A stretch of 64,000 nt of DNA, taken from assembly GCA_040285825.1 (NCBI GenBank), contig JAUPSS010000003.1, positions 3,100,001 through 3,164,000 on the forward strand. The letters are read 5' to 3'. The notes beneath the pieces are model-generated. The model had not been told where the DNA came from. It did not search any database and saw nothing but the letters and a program-made list of their open reading frames with translations. Position numbers and translations under genes: made by a program. Shown here piece after piece: positions 33,898 to 43,318 of the stretch. The stretch is from Eukaryota sp. TZLM1-RC (Eukaryota > Metamonada: BaSk clade). Each line of letters starts with the position of its first letter. Within the stretch, counting starts at the first letter, position 1.

Positions 33898-34341
33898 ATG
33901 GTACACCCAAGAAGAGCCGAGCTGTTGGCTAGATTGTTCCTTATGCAGCGTGGACTTCTTCCACGTCCTATCTTTAAGAGCTCTCCACCAAAGAAACCCA
34001 AACAGCCTGATCTTCCTCGAGTAAATGGGCGAAAGCCTTCGCAGTGTTCCCATTGCAAGTCGTTAGCACACAACAGATCGAAATGTCCTTCTCTGAATGT
34101 TGATATTCCTAAAATAAAAGAAAATGGAAGAAAAGCCATACAATGTAGTCATTGTCGTGCTTATGGACACAACCGCCGACATTGCTCTGAACTGAAGAAA
34201 CTAGCGGAACAGCGTAAACGAGAGCAAGAAGGGACTGCTCTCTCAACTGCTACTGGAAAGAAACAAATCACTTGTGGACATTGTAAACAAGTTGGTCACA
34301 ACAGGAGAAGGTGTCCATTATTGCAGGGATCTGGTTTTTAG
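33898..34341 (+). CDS. Small protein with three CCHC zinc knuckles
   Basis: 147 residues from an ATG in GCCATGG context. Three evenly spaced knuckles of the type C-x2-C-x3-G-H-N-x4-C: 'CSHCKSLAHNRSKC' (Gly replaced by Ala), 'CSHCRAYGHNRRHC' and 'CGHCKQVGHNRRRC'. The linkers are basic. Knuckles with GHN-R usually bind single-stranded nucleic acid, and this spacing occurs in plant and protist RNA-binding proteins and in some transposase tails. A host RNA-binding protein is likelier, as the frame is intact and no mobile-element ORF adjoins it. Confidence 0.75.
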   Translation: MVHPRRAELLARLFLMQRGLLPRPIFKSSPPKKPKQPDLPRVNGRKPSQCSHCKSLAHNRSKCPSLNVDIPKIKENGRKAIQCSHCRAYGHNRRHCSELKKLAEQRKREQEGTALSTATGKKQITCGHCKQVGHNRRRCPLLQGSGF

Positions 34342-34789
34342 GTTAGTTTATGTATAGTTCTTTAGCTTTGAACAATACTTTATTTGTCTACATTATTTTA
34401 TCATCAAAATCAGAAGTGGAACCTAATGCTTGGTCCAGAATAGATGGTGGAGATATAGAATTGTGTGGTGAATCACTGTCAGTTATGTTCATCTTATCAA
34501 TTTTTGTGGTTTAATTTGAAATAAATTTTTTGGAATATTTTTCTGCTTTCGAAAAATCTTGAACAAAAGGCAGTCAATGTGAATCACTAATTTATCTGCA
34601 AACATACTGCAAAGGTGGTAAGAATAGCATTCAACAAGAAATTTACATTGATCATGATTTTCTGATCACAGGCTGTTAGAGTTACATTTTCTTTCATCAG
34701 CTCTCAACTCAAAATCAAATACTGCAATGACTCAAAATCAAATTAAAATGAAATGTGCAGCAATAACAAAATAAGTTTTATTACTTTAG
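34342..34789. other. Intergenic, nothing recognised
   Basis: No gene, RNA gene or repeat seen between the zinc-knuckle gene and the Fanzor remnant. Confidence 0.5.
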
Positions 34790-35540
34790 GACCAAGGGAT
34801 TCGATAGCTTTGTAATGAATCCCATTTTCCAACTTTGTGGTTGCCCAACTTCAGTAAGTTTTTTTGACAACTGACTTTTACAGTCTTTGCTTGTGGAGCA
34901 TTCATAAAATGCAAGCTTATAATCACAAGCAAAAGACTGAAAGTTGGTTGTTAAAAAATCTTGTTCAGCATTTTCGCAACCCAAAAGACACTTTAATACT
35001 AATGGGTGATTATGGTAAAAGCGGCTTTAAAAACTTAAAACATCAGGGACCTACTTGAGGTATTGGATAAATTCAATTTCTGAAAAGGAATAAATTTGAA
35101 GTATTGATGATTAATGAAGCTTTCACTTCAGGAAAATGTCCCATTTGTTTTGAAAAGGTTTCTATGTTTTTGAGAGTAACAAATCCCAGATTCTATAGAG
35201 GAGAAAAGACTCCTGCTACTACATGTCATGGTTTATTAGCTTGTAATAGTGGGAGTTGTAAATTCAGGAACAAAGGCTAAACACAGCTTTTCAATAGAAA
35301 TAAGCTGGCTTGTCTGAATATGTTTCCAATTGCTGAAGCTAGAATTAGTGGTAATGAAAGACCTCAGTATCTGTGTAGTAAATTGTTTTTGTTATTATTC
35401 CACACGACAATTGATCATATACTTATGGGGAATTTCCCACAAACTTTGATACAAGAATCATACATCTCTACCTTATTGAAAAACATTAATGCAAGATTGT
35501 TTGAGCAGCAGTGAAATAGTGTAAATGTTCAATCATAGTA
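34790..35540 (+). pseudogene. Fanzor C-terminal remnant, second copy
   Basis: Aligns with the last third of the copy ending at 29445 and with the minus-strand copy at 42410-43290. Recognisable pieces: 'FYSLCLWSIHKMQAY', 'TLILMGDYGK', the zinc-ribbon region (35110-35290) and the RuvC-III-like 'LFNRNKLACLNMF' (about 35290). The third catalytic Asp position reads Asn (NRN instead of NRD). Full of stops and shifts. The 3' flank shares the block ending GGGAATTTCCCACA with the other copies. Confidence 0.7.
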
Positions 35541-35870
35541 ATGTCCTTTTTTTTGAACAAACAGAGTAATCGTATATTAGACATAGTTCTAAATTCGTGG
35601 AAAGTTGCGAAAACAAACTAAGCAAGGTAAATGTCAAAAACAGATTAATTAATTTATTAATTTATTAATTTTTAATTAATTTATTAAAGAAACGATTTCT
35701 TTCAATATTGAAATGCCAGGGCTTTTTCCAACCATTTAATTATATTTCAAATTCAAAATTGAATGTGAAATACTGCAAAACAAACAATACAAATGATTAA
35801 ATTCAATAATGAAAAATAGATAAAATTCAGTAACCAACTATCATCAAACAAAAGCTTAAGCTGCAAAAAA
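35541..35870. other. AT-rich spacer between Fanzor remnant and sulfatase
   Basis: Contains a simple run of TTAATTTATTAA units at 35645-35690. No gene seen. Confidence 0.6.
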
Positions 35871-38189
35871 CTATACCTCAACTTTTAATTCCTCCATATC
35901 AATTAATTTTTTTTGTTCAACCGTATGAATTTTACGAAATGTTTTCATCTTCTTCACAATGACCAAAATAAGCTCAAATGCACTACTTGTAATAAAAAGC
36001 CAAGCTAACAATTTGAAACCAAAAGGGAAAGTAAATCCTACTCCATACTTTGTGACCTTTTTCCCTATAAAAGAAAAGTTCCAAACTCTATTTGCAAACA
36101 CCAAGTTATGCCAAGCATCAGCGACACTTTGAACATAGTCAAAGTATTGGATATCTTCTTCAACATTGGAAGCATTATAAGTAGGATGGGGACGTTTAAT
36201 CGAAACCCCTATGCTTTTCAACCAATTCATTCGAACTATAACGTCTTGAAGGCCAAGTTCCGCGTATGACTGGGTCATTGACAGTGTTTTCCGCCTTTTC
36301 TTATCAACTAATGGATTCAGCAAAGATCTTCCTAATGAGCTGGTCACGTCATGTTTTGATCCTGCCAGCTCAGCAATCGTGGCAATCACATCAAGGTTAG
36401 AAACAGGGGTGTAATCCACACTACCAGCAGGAGGTATCCCTAATTGTTCCCTTCTCCCTTCCTCCCCAAAGAAAAGCAAGGTAGCCGTTGTGTAGAAGAC
36501 CTGGTCACCATCAAATCCTTGTGGAGGACAGTCCTTACACTTATAACCAAGACCTTGGTTAAAAGCCCCATGATCACCTATTACAAAAATGACCGTATTG
36601 TCGAGCATATTGCGATCTTCAAGGTTGTTAATCAATTTACCAACCAAATATTGATCTGAATACTTCAATGCACGAACATACCTATCTCTTTTCAAACTTG
36701 GAAATTCTTTTTCTCCTTTTTGAGGCCTGTCAAGTGTTGAGAAATCAATATGGGTGCTCATTGAGATTAATTGGTGAAAGAAAGGTCTATTACCATACTC
36801 TGATTTAAAATAATCCCAGCGATCTGCTGCTTGCTCAACCAAAATTCTGTCGTTGTTCCACCGTGCAAATCTATTCTTATCTACACCGTAATAAAACTCT
36901 TCATCATAAGTATCTCCATTTTCATACCTGAAATAAATCTCGTCCAAATACTCCTTATTATTGTCTAGTATCATATTCTGACGATCATAAGGAGGGTTCG
37001 CTGTACTAATGAATCCTGTCACATAATCAGCAGGAGATCGTTTAATCAAGGAGTAAATTGAATCAAAATGAACATGTTCTGTTTGAAGGAAGTTGGCTTT
37101 GTGTAAGGATGGTCCCTGATTGACAGTTGTCCACAAGGAATTGGCTGAAGGTGAGGCCGTAACAACACATTCGTGATAAAAGACTCCATTTTCTTTGAAA
37201 TACTTGTTTAAATATGGAGTGGCATCATCAGCTTTTGGTAGATCAGTCATTGGCAAGTAGATGCCTGAAAGTGACTCCCAAGAGATCAAAATTATATTGG
37301 GTCTTTCAATTTCCTCATCTTCTTTGACCTGATCACGTGTGATTTTGAGCTTATCAGGTGTACACTCCTCACCTTCAGGAAACAACTCACAATAAGTCAA
37401 GAGATTTCCATGGACCAAAGGATAATCTTCACTTAGCCAATATCTGTCCGATGGCAAAGGGAAGAAATCTCGAAGAATTTTTCCACTTTTTTCCAAATCT
37501 TGTCTTGAAATGTCAGTTCTGAGGCCTCTGAACCAGTGTCTTTCAAATGGTTCTAATGAGGAAAAATTGATAAAAAAAGAAAACAACAAGCAGAATAGGA
37601 AAATACAAGAGAAAGCAACAATTAATCTAGATTTTTTACATAATTTAAGATATTTTTGGACTTTATATCCAAAAAAATTGTGCAGAAAATAAAACAACCC
37701 AAAAATTACACCCAAACCACACAAACCAAGAAAAATTGGTGTAAGGCTAGTATCTCCATCCATTAATATGGACATTCCATCTTGGAATGCGGAGATCAAG
37801 GTGTTAAAGTCTGAGACGAAGAGAGAAAATGTGGTTGGAGAAAAAGGAAACCCACCCATGGAAAGGCAGTAGTAGTGAAGGATAGGCCCGGAGAGAAAGA
37901 GTGAAGTGTAGAAGTAAAATAGAAAGGTAAAAGGACGTGTAAGAGGGAGGGGAATGGTGTAAGAGAGTGCAAAGAGAGAAAACGAAATAAGAACGTAAAC
38001 TGAAACCCCATAAACTGTAGCAGTGAAGAGGTAGACAAGAAAAGAAGACAGGTTGGCTGTTTTGTATACAAGAAAGTAGATGTTATAGTCAATGACAATG
38101 CGACACAAGACAGCAAAAAGGAGCACAGCAATAAATTTGCAAGACGGCTGTTGATGGTGGACGGCTCCGGGTGGGGGTTCCTTTATCAT
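35871..38189 (-). CDS. Membrane-anchored sulfatase / alkaline-phosphatase superfamily enzyme
   Basis: 772 residues from the first ATG (38189). About five hydrophobic segments fill residues 15-200, then a large domain: 'NIILISWESLSG' (first metal site, about 297), 'TASPSANSLWTTVNQG' (about 345, the Ser/Thr nucleophile region), 'MSTHIDF', 'VIFVIGDHGAFNQG' (second metal site Asp-His, about 538). One more membrane segment lies near the C-terminus, with a basic tail. The layout resembles LtaS/OpgB-like phosphotransferases and membrane sulfatases, which cleave or transfer sulfate or phospho-alcohol groups outside the cytoplasm. There is no Cys for formylglycine, so a Ser/Thr nucleophile is inferred. 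The upstream 50 bases abut a retroelement fragment. Confidence 0.85.
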   Translation of the reverse strand: MIKEPPPGAVHHQQPSCKFIAVLLFAVLCRIVIDYNIYFLVYKTANLSSFLVYLFTATVYGVSVYVLISFSLFALSYTIPLPLTRPFTFLFYFYTSLFLSGPILHYYCLSMGGFPFSPTTFSLFVSDFNTLISAFQDGMSILMDGDTSLTPIFLGLCGLGVIFGLFYFLHNFFGYKVQKYLKLCKKSRLIVAFSCIFLFCLLFSFFINFSSLEPFERHWFRGLRTDISRQDLEKSGKILRDFFPLPSDRYWLSEDYPLVHGNLLTYCELFPEGEECTPDKLKITRDQVKEDEEIERPNIILISWESLSGIYLPMTDLPKADDATPYLNKYFKENGVFYHECVVTASPSANSLWTTVNQGPSLHKANFLQTEHVHFDSIYSLIKRSPADYVTGFISTANPPYDRQNMILDNNKEYLDEIYFRYENGDTYDEEFYYGVDKNRFARWNNDRILVEQAADRWDYFKSEYGNRPFFHQLISMSTHIDFSTLDRPQKGEKEFPSLKRDRYVRALKYSDQYLVGKLINNLEDRNMLDNTVIFVIGDHGAFNQGLGYKCKDCPPQGFDGDQVFYTTATLLFFGEEGRREQLGIPPAGSVDYTPVSNLDVIATIAELAGSKHDVTSSLGRSLLNPLVDKKRRKTLSMTQSYAELGLQDVIVRMNWLKSIGVSIKRPHPTYNASNVEEDIQYFDYVQSVADAWHNLVFANRVWNFSFIGKKVTKYGVGFTFPFGFKLLAWLFITSSAFELILVIVKKMKTFRKIHTVEQKKLIDMEELKVEV

Positions 38190-38240
38190 TGGCAAGGAAA
38201 ACTGAAATTGATAAGATGGGTGTAGTTGCTTCAAAACCAA

Positions 38241-38560
38241 CAAGCGTCCAAGTTTCTTGGATGTTCGCTAGGTAATTTGGATGAAATTTATTCCCAGTTG
38301 AACAATTTATTGAAGAAATTTGACAAGTATCTCAGTTTTATTGCAAAATGTGACATTGAAAAACACATCAAAATTTTCTTTTTAAAAATTTGTTATTCCG
38401 GAAAATTCCCTAATATATGGAGGTCAACCTTCCCCTCCAATATCTCTTAATTTTTGCAGATCTTTCAACAAACTTCGGGTCAAATTTTTAACTTTCCACT
38501 GTACAAAACCATCTTCAATCCTTACTCATTAAATTGATTAAGATGGGTCTTCGGATTTGG
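38241..38560 (+). pseudogene. RLE-B reverse transcriptase thumb fragment
   Basis: Encodes 'FLGCSLGNLDEIYSQL', 'DIEKHIKIFFLKICYSGKF' and, after shifts, a 'SFNKLR'-like part, matching 25080-25000 (minus) and 58990-59250. It begins about 52 bases upstream of the sulfatase start codon, in divergent orientation. Confidence 0.75.
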
Positions 38561-39276
38561 AGAGCAATTTCGATTATTTTTTTCTCTTAAAATGTTGTCC
38601 ATTTATTTTAACCTGCTGTTGAAGACTGAAACGTGCTATTTCACGTATCTCCAAATACAGGACACAATTGATTTACAAAGATTATCCAGATATTTTTTTG
38701 CAGTTGGAGCACAATTTCCATACAGAGAAACATCAAATGAATCAAACATCATTGCATTTTCACTCATTTTCTCATTCAATGCTTGACTTTGACTCCAATA
38801 CTTCTCTACTTTAGCTTTTGCATGAGTTTGATTGAATGATTAGAATCTGATTTCCAACAACTTAGTAGCCATCTCTTCTTGGCTGATTTGTGCCAAGGAT
38901 CAACAAAATGAACACTAGTGAAGTCCATCAATATTTCTTAATCAGTTGAAGACCTAAATGGATCACCAAGTCCTTTGTTAAACTCATACTATGAACCATG
39001 TAAAAGTACATATTCAATTTCTCTGTGAAATACAATACTCTTTAATGTTTCACAACACATTCACGAACACTATAATGAAAGATGAATCGATAATCTTTTC
39101 TGTTGAAACTATTGGTTATGTGGTGAGTATTAGCACTGTTTAGTTCCAATTTAAATCAACTATAATACAAGGGTCACAAATTGAATAACACTTCTTATTC
39201 ATCTAATCTAGCACATAGGACAGAAGGTTCTTACTTAAGGCTTCATCACACAATTAGATACATCAACAAGAGAATT
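38561..39276. other. Unassigned spacer
   Basis: No gene or RNA gene recognised. The plus-strand ORF at 38592-38786 has no distinct features. Confidence 0.5.
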
Positions 39277-39540
39277 ATGTCTTTGATGAATTGAACATTT
39301 AATTGAGGATTTGCTTGTCTGTCAAATGTAAAGGTTGTACAATTGGTGCTCAAATCAATGGGGGTGTAGCTCAATTGGTAGAGCGCACGCTTAGCATGCG
39401 TGAGGTACGGGGATCGAAACCCTGCATCTCCATTTTTGCATATACACTATATCACTATTTATCACCATTGTGGCACGAAAGTTTGGGCTATGTGTAGATA
39501 ATAACGCTATTGTCACAAAAATGAAATTATATTTGATTAT
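39277..39540 (+). repeat. Left copy of a ~260-bp duplication carrying tRNA-Ala
   Basis: Pairs with 41820-42073. Both begin ATGTCTTTGATGAATTG, contain a tRNA-Ala and end AAATTATATTTGA(T/C)TAT. The tRNA and its T-run are identical while the leader differs at several bases. The left copy has an extra 10-base repeat near 39460. The two flank an RLE-A copy exactly at its ends. Confidence 0.85.
39360..39432 (+). tRNA. tRNA-Ala (AGC), copy 1
   Basis: 73 nt. Acceptor GGGGGTG with CATCTCC and discriminator A. D-arm GCTCAATTGGTAGAGC. The anticodon arm CACGC-TTAGCAT-GCGTG gives AGC. The T-arm is CGGGG-ATCGAAA-CCCTG. Followed by ATTTTT. No intron. Sequence identical to 41903-41975. Confidence 0.95.
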
Positions 39541-39589
39541 AAAAAAATGTATTTATTGAATTTGCACACTTAATTAAATTAACTCATAA

Positions 39590-39731
39590 TGTTGTTGTTG
39601 AACTCAAATTGAATTAGTAGGTTTCTTTGTATTTCGACTGATGACGTGATACTCATTTGTGAATCAGTTTTATTAATAAACGGCAGATTTCTCTCTCTCT
39701 CCTTCGTGTGTTCATCTGCCTAACGGCATCA
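39590..39731 (+). repeat. 5' LTR of the gag-only element
   Basis: 142 bp. It contains a CT-repeat near its 3' part and ends CCTAACGGCATCA. It differs from the 3' LTR at a few positions, mainly in the CT run. Confidence 0.95.
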
Positions 39732-39757
39732 ATAATTATTGGCCCTTTTTGATTCAG

Positions 39758-40513
39758 ATGACTGTTCCTTCTGTCAACCTCCCGTCTCTTTCTTCCACGA
39801 AAGTTGAAAGTGTTCTCTTGTTCCTACAAGAGTGGAAGATCTATTCTTCTGTGACTTCTGAAAAACAGCTTGTTCCAGCAAGACTCTTGGTCGATTCTTT
39901 TCTGTTAGAGTCCCTATCTCTCCAGAAATCCGACGTCTCTTCCAGTGACGATGTTCTTCTTAGACATCTACAATCTGTCGTATCGTTTGCCACGTACGAA
40001 GATTTTAGTCTGGCTATGTCAGAACTGAAGCTTGATGTCCGTATTGGTGACGTCCGAGAACGTATGTCCTGTTGCCTGCGACGTTTCCTCCAGGTAAAGA
40101 GTAGGGCTTCCGGACTGAAGTTACCAGACACAGCTTTTCTGAATCGATTTGCCAGAGGAATTCTTCCCGTAGGTCTTCAACGTTCTCTACTAGCGAGAAT
40201 TCGAGATGATGTATTCCCAGATCTTCACTCTCTTGTCGAAACCACTACTGATGAGCTGTTGGACTGCTTTAGGGTTGCTTCATGGACTCGTGGTTTTAAA
40301 ACCTCAGTGAATGATGTGGAACGTACGGCTGGCACTAAAACGAGGTCCTCTTGGCGCTTTCAGGATTTAAAAAATCAATCGTGCTTCAAGTGCCACAAGC
40401 CTGGACACATCTCCCGCGATTGTCCAACTAAAATCAAACATGAGGTAAATTATGTGTGTCACACAAACGATGCACCAAAGAGTTTAACAAACCCCATATC
40501 TTCCCTCTATTGA
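39758..40513 (+). CDS. Gag protein with CCHC zinc knuckle
   Basis: 251 residues from the ATG at 39758. The same frame is open further upstream through the LTR end (CTG CCT AAC GGC). A helical capsid-like domain fills most of it. The knuckle 'CFKCHKPGHISRDC' (about residues 209-222) is a canonical C-x2-C-x4-H-x4-C nucleic-acid binding motif, preceded by basic residues. The frame is intact, in contrast to the gag of the large element, which suggests selection on a trans-mobilised Gag or recent insertion. Confidence 0.88.
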   Translation: MTVPSVNLPSLSSTKVESVLLFLQEWKIYSSVTSEKQLVPARLLVDSFLLESLSLQKSDVSSSDDVLLRHLQSVVSFATYEDFSLAMSELKLDVRIGDVRERMSCCLRRFLQVKSRASGLKLPDTAFLNRFARGILPVGLQRSLLARIRDDVFPDLHSLVETTTDELLDCFRVASWTRGFKTSVNDVERTAGTKTRSSWRFQDLKNQSCFKCHKPGHISRDCPTKIKHEVNYVCHTNDAPKSLTNPISSLY

Positions 40514-40554
40514 GCCAGTACTGTATTTGTCCTCAGAAAAGTGGGAAAAAGTAG

Positions 40555-40695
40555 TGTTGTTGTTGAACTCAAATTGAATAAGTAGGTTTCTTTGTATTTC
40601 GACTGATGACGTGATACTCATTTGTGAATCAGTTTTATTAATAAACGGCAGATTTCTCTCTCTCCCCTCGTGTGTTCATCTGCCTAACGGCATCA
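40555..40695 (+). repeat. 3' LTR of the gag-only element
   Basis: 141 bp copy of 39590-39731, followed directly by the ATAA target duplication and RLE-A sequence. Confidence 0.95.
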
Positions 40696-41819
40696 ATAAC
40701 TAATGGGACGACTATCATTGAACCAAGATTTCCTCTACAAAATCTTGATCTGCTTGCTGTCTAGCTAAAGCTTCTCTAATTCGATTGAAAAACCGCGGTG
40801 ATCTATTAGTAATGGCAAATTGAATCTGTGAACGCCATAAAAAAATATCAAATCTTTTCATTGTTTTTTCTTGCACCATTTTTTGGAAGTCATCCAAAAA
40901 AATTTCTGCTTCAACTGATGATCTTCCATTTATCGAAAATGTGAAAGCAATAAAAACCAGCTGTGTATTTCTATCGACATTTGCCTCTTCAATATCTTTA
41001 TCATATTTTCTATGTTTCTTTTTTGCTTTAAAATCCAGAGCAGCCACAGGATTAAGTTTTCTTCTGTGAACCAAATTATCATTTGCAACATTACATGAGA
41101 CAAAGTCAACAATAGCTTCAGAATTATCAATCCAATCACAGTATACATCACCTCTATCATCAGAACCAAAATTATTCAGTGAAAGTGTTTCCTTCAGCAG
41201 GGGCTCTTTGATACACGATATCCTTGCAGTTTGTGCCATATTGAAAACAGTGTCTCTAACAGCATCATGTAATGAAGAACGATAAGTTATCAATTTAGAG
41301 CAATTTAGAGCATGGCGCAAAATGAGTTGAGGTGAATTCGAACAAATACATTTTTCTTTTGATAATAATTGGTTAATGGGGATGTTCAAATATAATCTCA
41401 TTTTTGTTACAAATGCTTCATTAGTGGCACACAATCCAAATCTTCGTGGTACGATGGTTACAAAAAGTGAAGGCTCTGACGACTTGTTTTCACAAACACC
41501 CTTTTGCAATAACAATGAGTGAAGATCTTGATTTAAAACAGCCGAGCTGCATATATTATTATAAAGATCTTTTTCATACATTCCAGTCAATCGTTTCTGT
41601 AATGTTCGAAGAGTGTATTTTAAATTTAAAACATTTTTTTCTGAAAATATTGCCATTGAATGATTGGGGAAAACATCGACCCCATTTTTCTACTTCAATT
41701 TTTGAAATTTCTTCATTTAATGCAAAAACAGTGGAACTTTGCGGTGTCATCAATAAATCTTCCCAATCTGCAAATCATTCGGAAAACTCAAAAATTGCAT
41801 TTCTGCATCCTCCAACAAA

Positions 41820-42073
41820 ATGTCTTTGATGAATTGAACATTTAATTGAGGATTTGCGTGTCTGTCAAATGTAAAGGTTTAACAATTCTGTTTCAAACTA
41901 TTGGGGGTGTAGCTCAATTGGTAGAGCGCACGCTTAGCATGCGTGAGGTACGGGGATCGAAACCCTGCATCTCCATTTTTGCATATACACTATATCACCA
42001 TTGTGCCACGAAAGTTTGGGCTATGTGCTGATAATGACGCTTTTGTCACAAAAATGAAATTATATTTGACTAT
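41820..42073 (+). repeat. Right copy of the ~260-bp duplication carrying tRNA-Ala
   Basis: Pair of 39277-39540. The last 85 bases of the duplicated unit are an older, 5'-truncated plus-strand RLE-A fragment that starts about 15 bases after the tRNA and continues to about 42320 only in this right copy. Confidence 0.85.
41903..41975 (+). tRNA. tRNA-Ala (AGC), copy 2
   Basis: Identical in sequence to the tRNA at 39360-39432, with the same T-rich terminator. Because it lies in a duplication flanking a retroelement, one of the two genes probably arose by that event. Confidence 0.95.
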
Positions 42074-42320
42074 TCAAATTGAACAACTTGTATTAAAAGG
42101 AAAATGTATTTGTTCGAATTCATGAAAAATGAAGATATTTGATGACTTTTTGTAACGGTCATGAATTCAATTCCCCATGATTGATAAGTTACCTCGGTTT
42201 TTCATCGAATAAGTGAAGCAATGGCCAAAAAACAAGCAGATCAGAATGTTGTAGAGGAATTCTTGGTTCATTGTTTTTCACTGAATTTCGTCTCATTAGT
42301 TTTGATTGTATTGAGTGCTG
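41990..42320 (+). pseudogene. RLE-A fragment downstream of tRNA-Ala
   Basis: Starts with the 'TIVPRKFGLC' coding part, reaches 'KCICSNS' at about 42120, then jumps to the C-terminus (42170-42270, resembling 'REALARQQADQ') and the 3' UTR with TCGTCTCATTAG. It has an internal deletion. Confidence 0.7.
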
Positions 42321-42409
42321 TAGATCGATAAAATTTATAGTCAAGGACATTATTATTTGAAAACTAAAATAACAAGAGGTAGTATCAAGATTGGAAGGAG
42401 AAAAAAAAC

Positions 42410-43290
42410 AGTAAGTTCATCTGTGGGAAATTCCCATAAATACACGATCAATTTTCGTGTGGAATAATTACAAAAACTATCTACTACACAGATACTGAGG
42501 CCTTTCATTACCACTCATTCTGGCTTCAGCAATTGCAAACATATTCAGACAAGCCAGCCCATTTCTATTGAAAAGCATTGTTGAGCCTTGGTTACTGTGT
42601 TTGCAACTCTCGCTATTACAAGCTAATAAACCATGACATGTAGTAACAGAAGTCTTTTCTCTTCTATACACTCTGGGATTTGTTACTCTCAAAAACGTAG
42701 CAACCTTTTCAAAATAACCAAGACATTTTGCTGAAGTGAAAGCTTCATTAATCATCAATACTTCAAAACCATTTCTTTTCAGAAATTGAATCCATCCAAT
42801 GCCTCTAGTAGGTCTCTGATGTTTCAAATTTTTAAAACCTTTTTTACCATAATCACCCATTAGTATTAAAGTGTCTTTCGGGTGGCCAAACTGCTGAACA
42901 AGGCTTTTTAACAACCAACTTTCAGTCTTTTGCTTGTGAATGAAAGCTTGCATTTTATGAATGCTCCACAAGTCAAGACTGTAAAAGTCGATTGTCAAAA
43001 AAACTTGCCGAAGTTTGGCAACCACAAAGTTGGAAAAGTCTATAAAAGTCGCCGAATTTGCAGCAAATGCTGATAATCCTCAATGCTTTTCGAGCACTCA
43101 GATATAATTGCTGCTTTAGCAATGATCGTCTTACGTTATTACCTTCATAGTCCTTATAGTCACCGATAGTTGATATTTCAAGCAGATAATGGTCCAATTT
43201 CTGCACGTCATAAACATCTATTGATGAGTGGGTCAGTGAAGCGGAGTGATTGATGAATTTAAAATAGTTTAAGAATTTAGTAATCATTGA
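42410..43290 (-). pseudogene. Fanzor (TnpB-like) C-terminal half, third copy
   Basis: The best preserved copy of the C-terminal part: 182 codons open on the minus strand (43025-42477). In order: 'FYSLDLWSIHKMQAF', 'TLILMGDYGKKGFKN', 'TRGIGWIQFLKRNGFEV', 'MINEAFTSAKC' (conserved Glu and TS-x-x-C), 'LLACNSESC' and 'LFNRNGLACLNMF' (RuvC-III position, Asn for Asp). The second zinc Cys pair is damaged (CLGYF for CPVCF). The region 43287-43030 is shifted and only its last part ('SAFAANSATF') matches the other copies. It ends 28 bases before the glutaminase ATG, head to head. Confidence 0.75.
42424..42460 (-). other. Two hairpins in the Fanzor 3' flank, candidate guide-RNA region
   Basis: Downstream of the Fanzor stop on the minus strand are ACACGA-N7-TCGTGT (42442-42460) and the near-palindrome TGGGAAATTCCCA (42424-42436). 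The block is shared with the 3' flanks of the other two copies (29440-29470 and 35395-35440), partly eroded there. In Fanzor and TnpB loci the guide RNA comes from the 3' end and flank of the gene. That this block is such an RNA is inference. Confidence 0.35.
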
Positions 43291-43318
43291 TTGAACATCT
43301 TCAATTGTGCTTTGGTTT

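Larger units (their letters stand above)
39590..40695 (+). mobile_element. Short gag-only LTR retrotransposon (TR-GAG type)
   Basis: 1106 bp with 142/141-bp LTRs (39590-39731 and 40555-40695) starting TG and ending CA. It is flanked by a 4-bp target duplication ATAA: the disrupted RLE-A UTR reads CTCATAA / ATAACTAATGGG and the intact sequence TCATAACTAATGGG occurs at 23990. The interior (823 bp) encodes only a Gag with a zinc knuckle and has no protease, RT or integrase. A purine tract (AAAAGTGGGAAAAAG) precedes the 3' LTR. It must be mobilised in trans, possibly by gypsy-type relatives such as 8285-15170, with which it shares its LTR end. Confidence 0.92.
39541..41819 (-). mobile_element. 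RLE-A non-LTR retroelement, minus strand, split by an LTR element
   Basis: On the minus strand: the 5' junction at about 41819, the 313-codon stretch 41656-40715 and the 3' tail at 39589-39549. The protein shows 'SLFVTIVPRRFG', the finger 'CICSN..LRHALNCSK' with 'YRSSLHDAVRD', 'KEPLLKETL', then endonuclease-like 'GDVYCDWIDNSEAIVDFV', 'ALDFKAKKKHRKY' and the end 'EEILVQ'. This is the best open copy of the group's C-terminal half, though the RT core is missing (5' truncation). The LTR element at 39590-40695 interrupts its 3' UTR. Confidence 0.85.

Noticed and set aside
39360-41975. The two tRNA-Ala copies as an assembly artefact
   Set aside because: Their flanks differ at many bases and the left copy has an extra 10-base repeat, so they are distinct loci.
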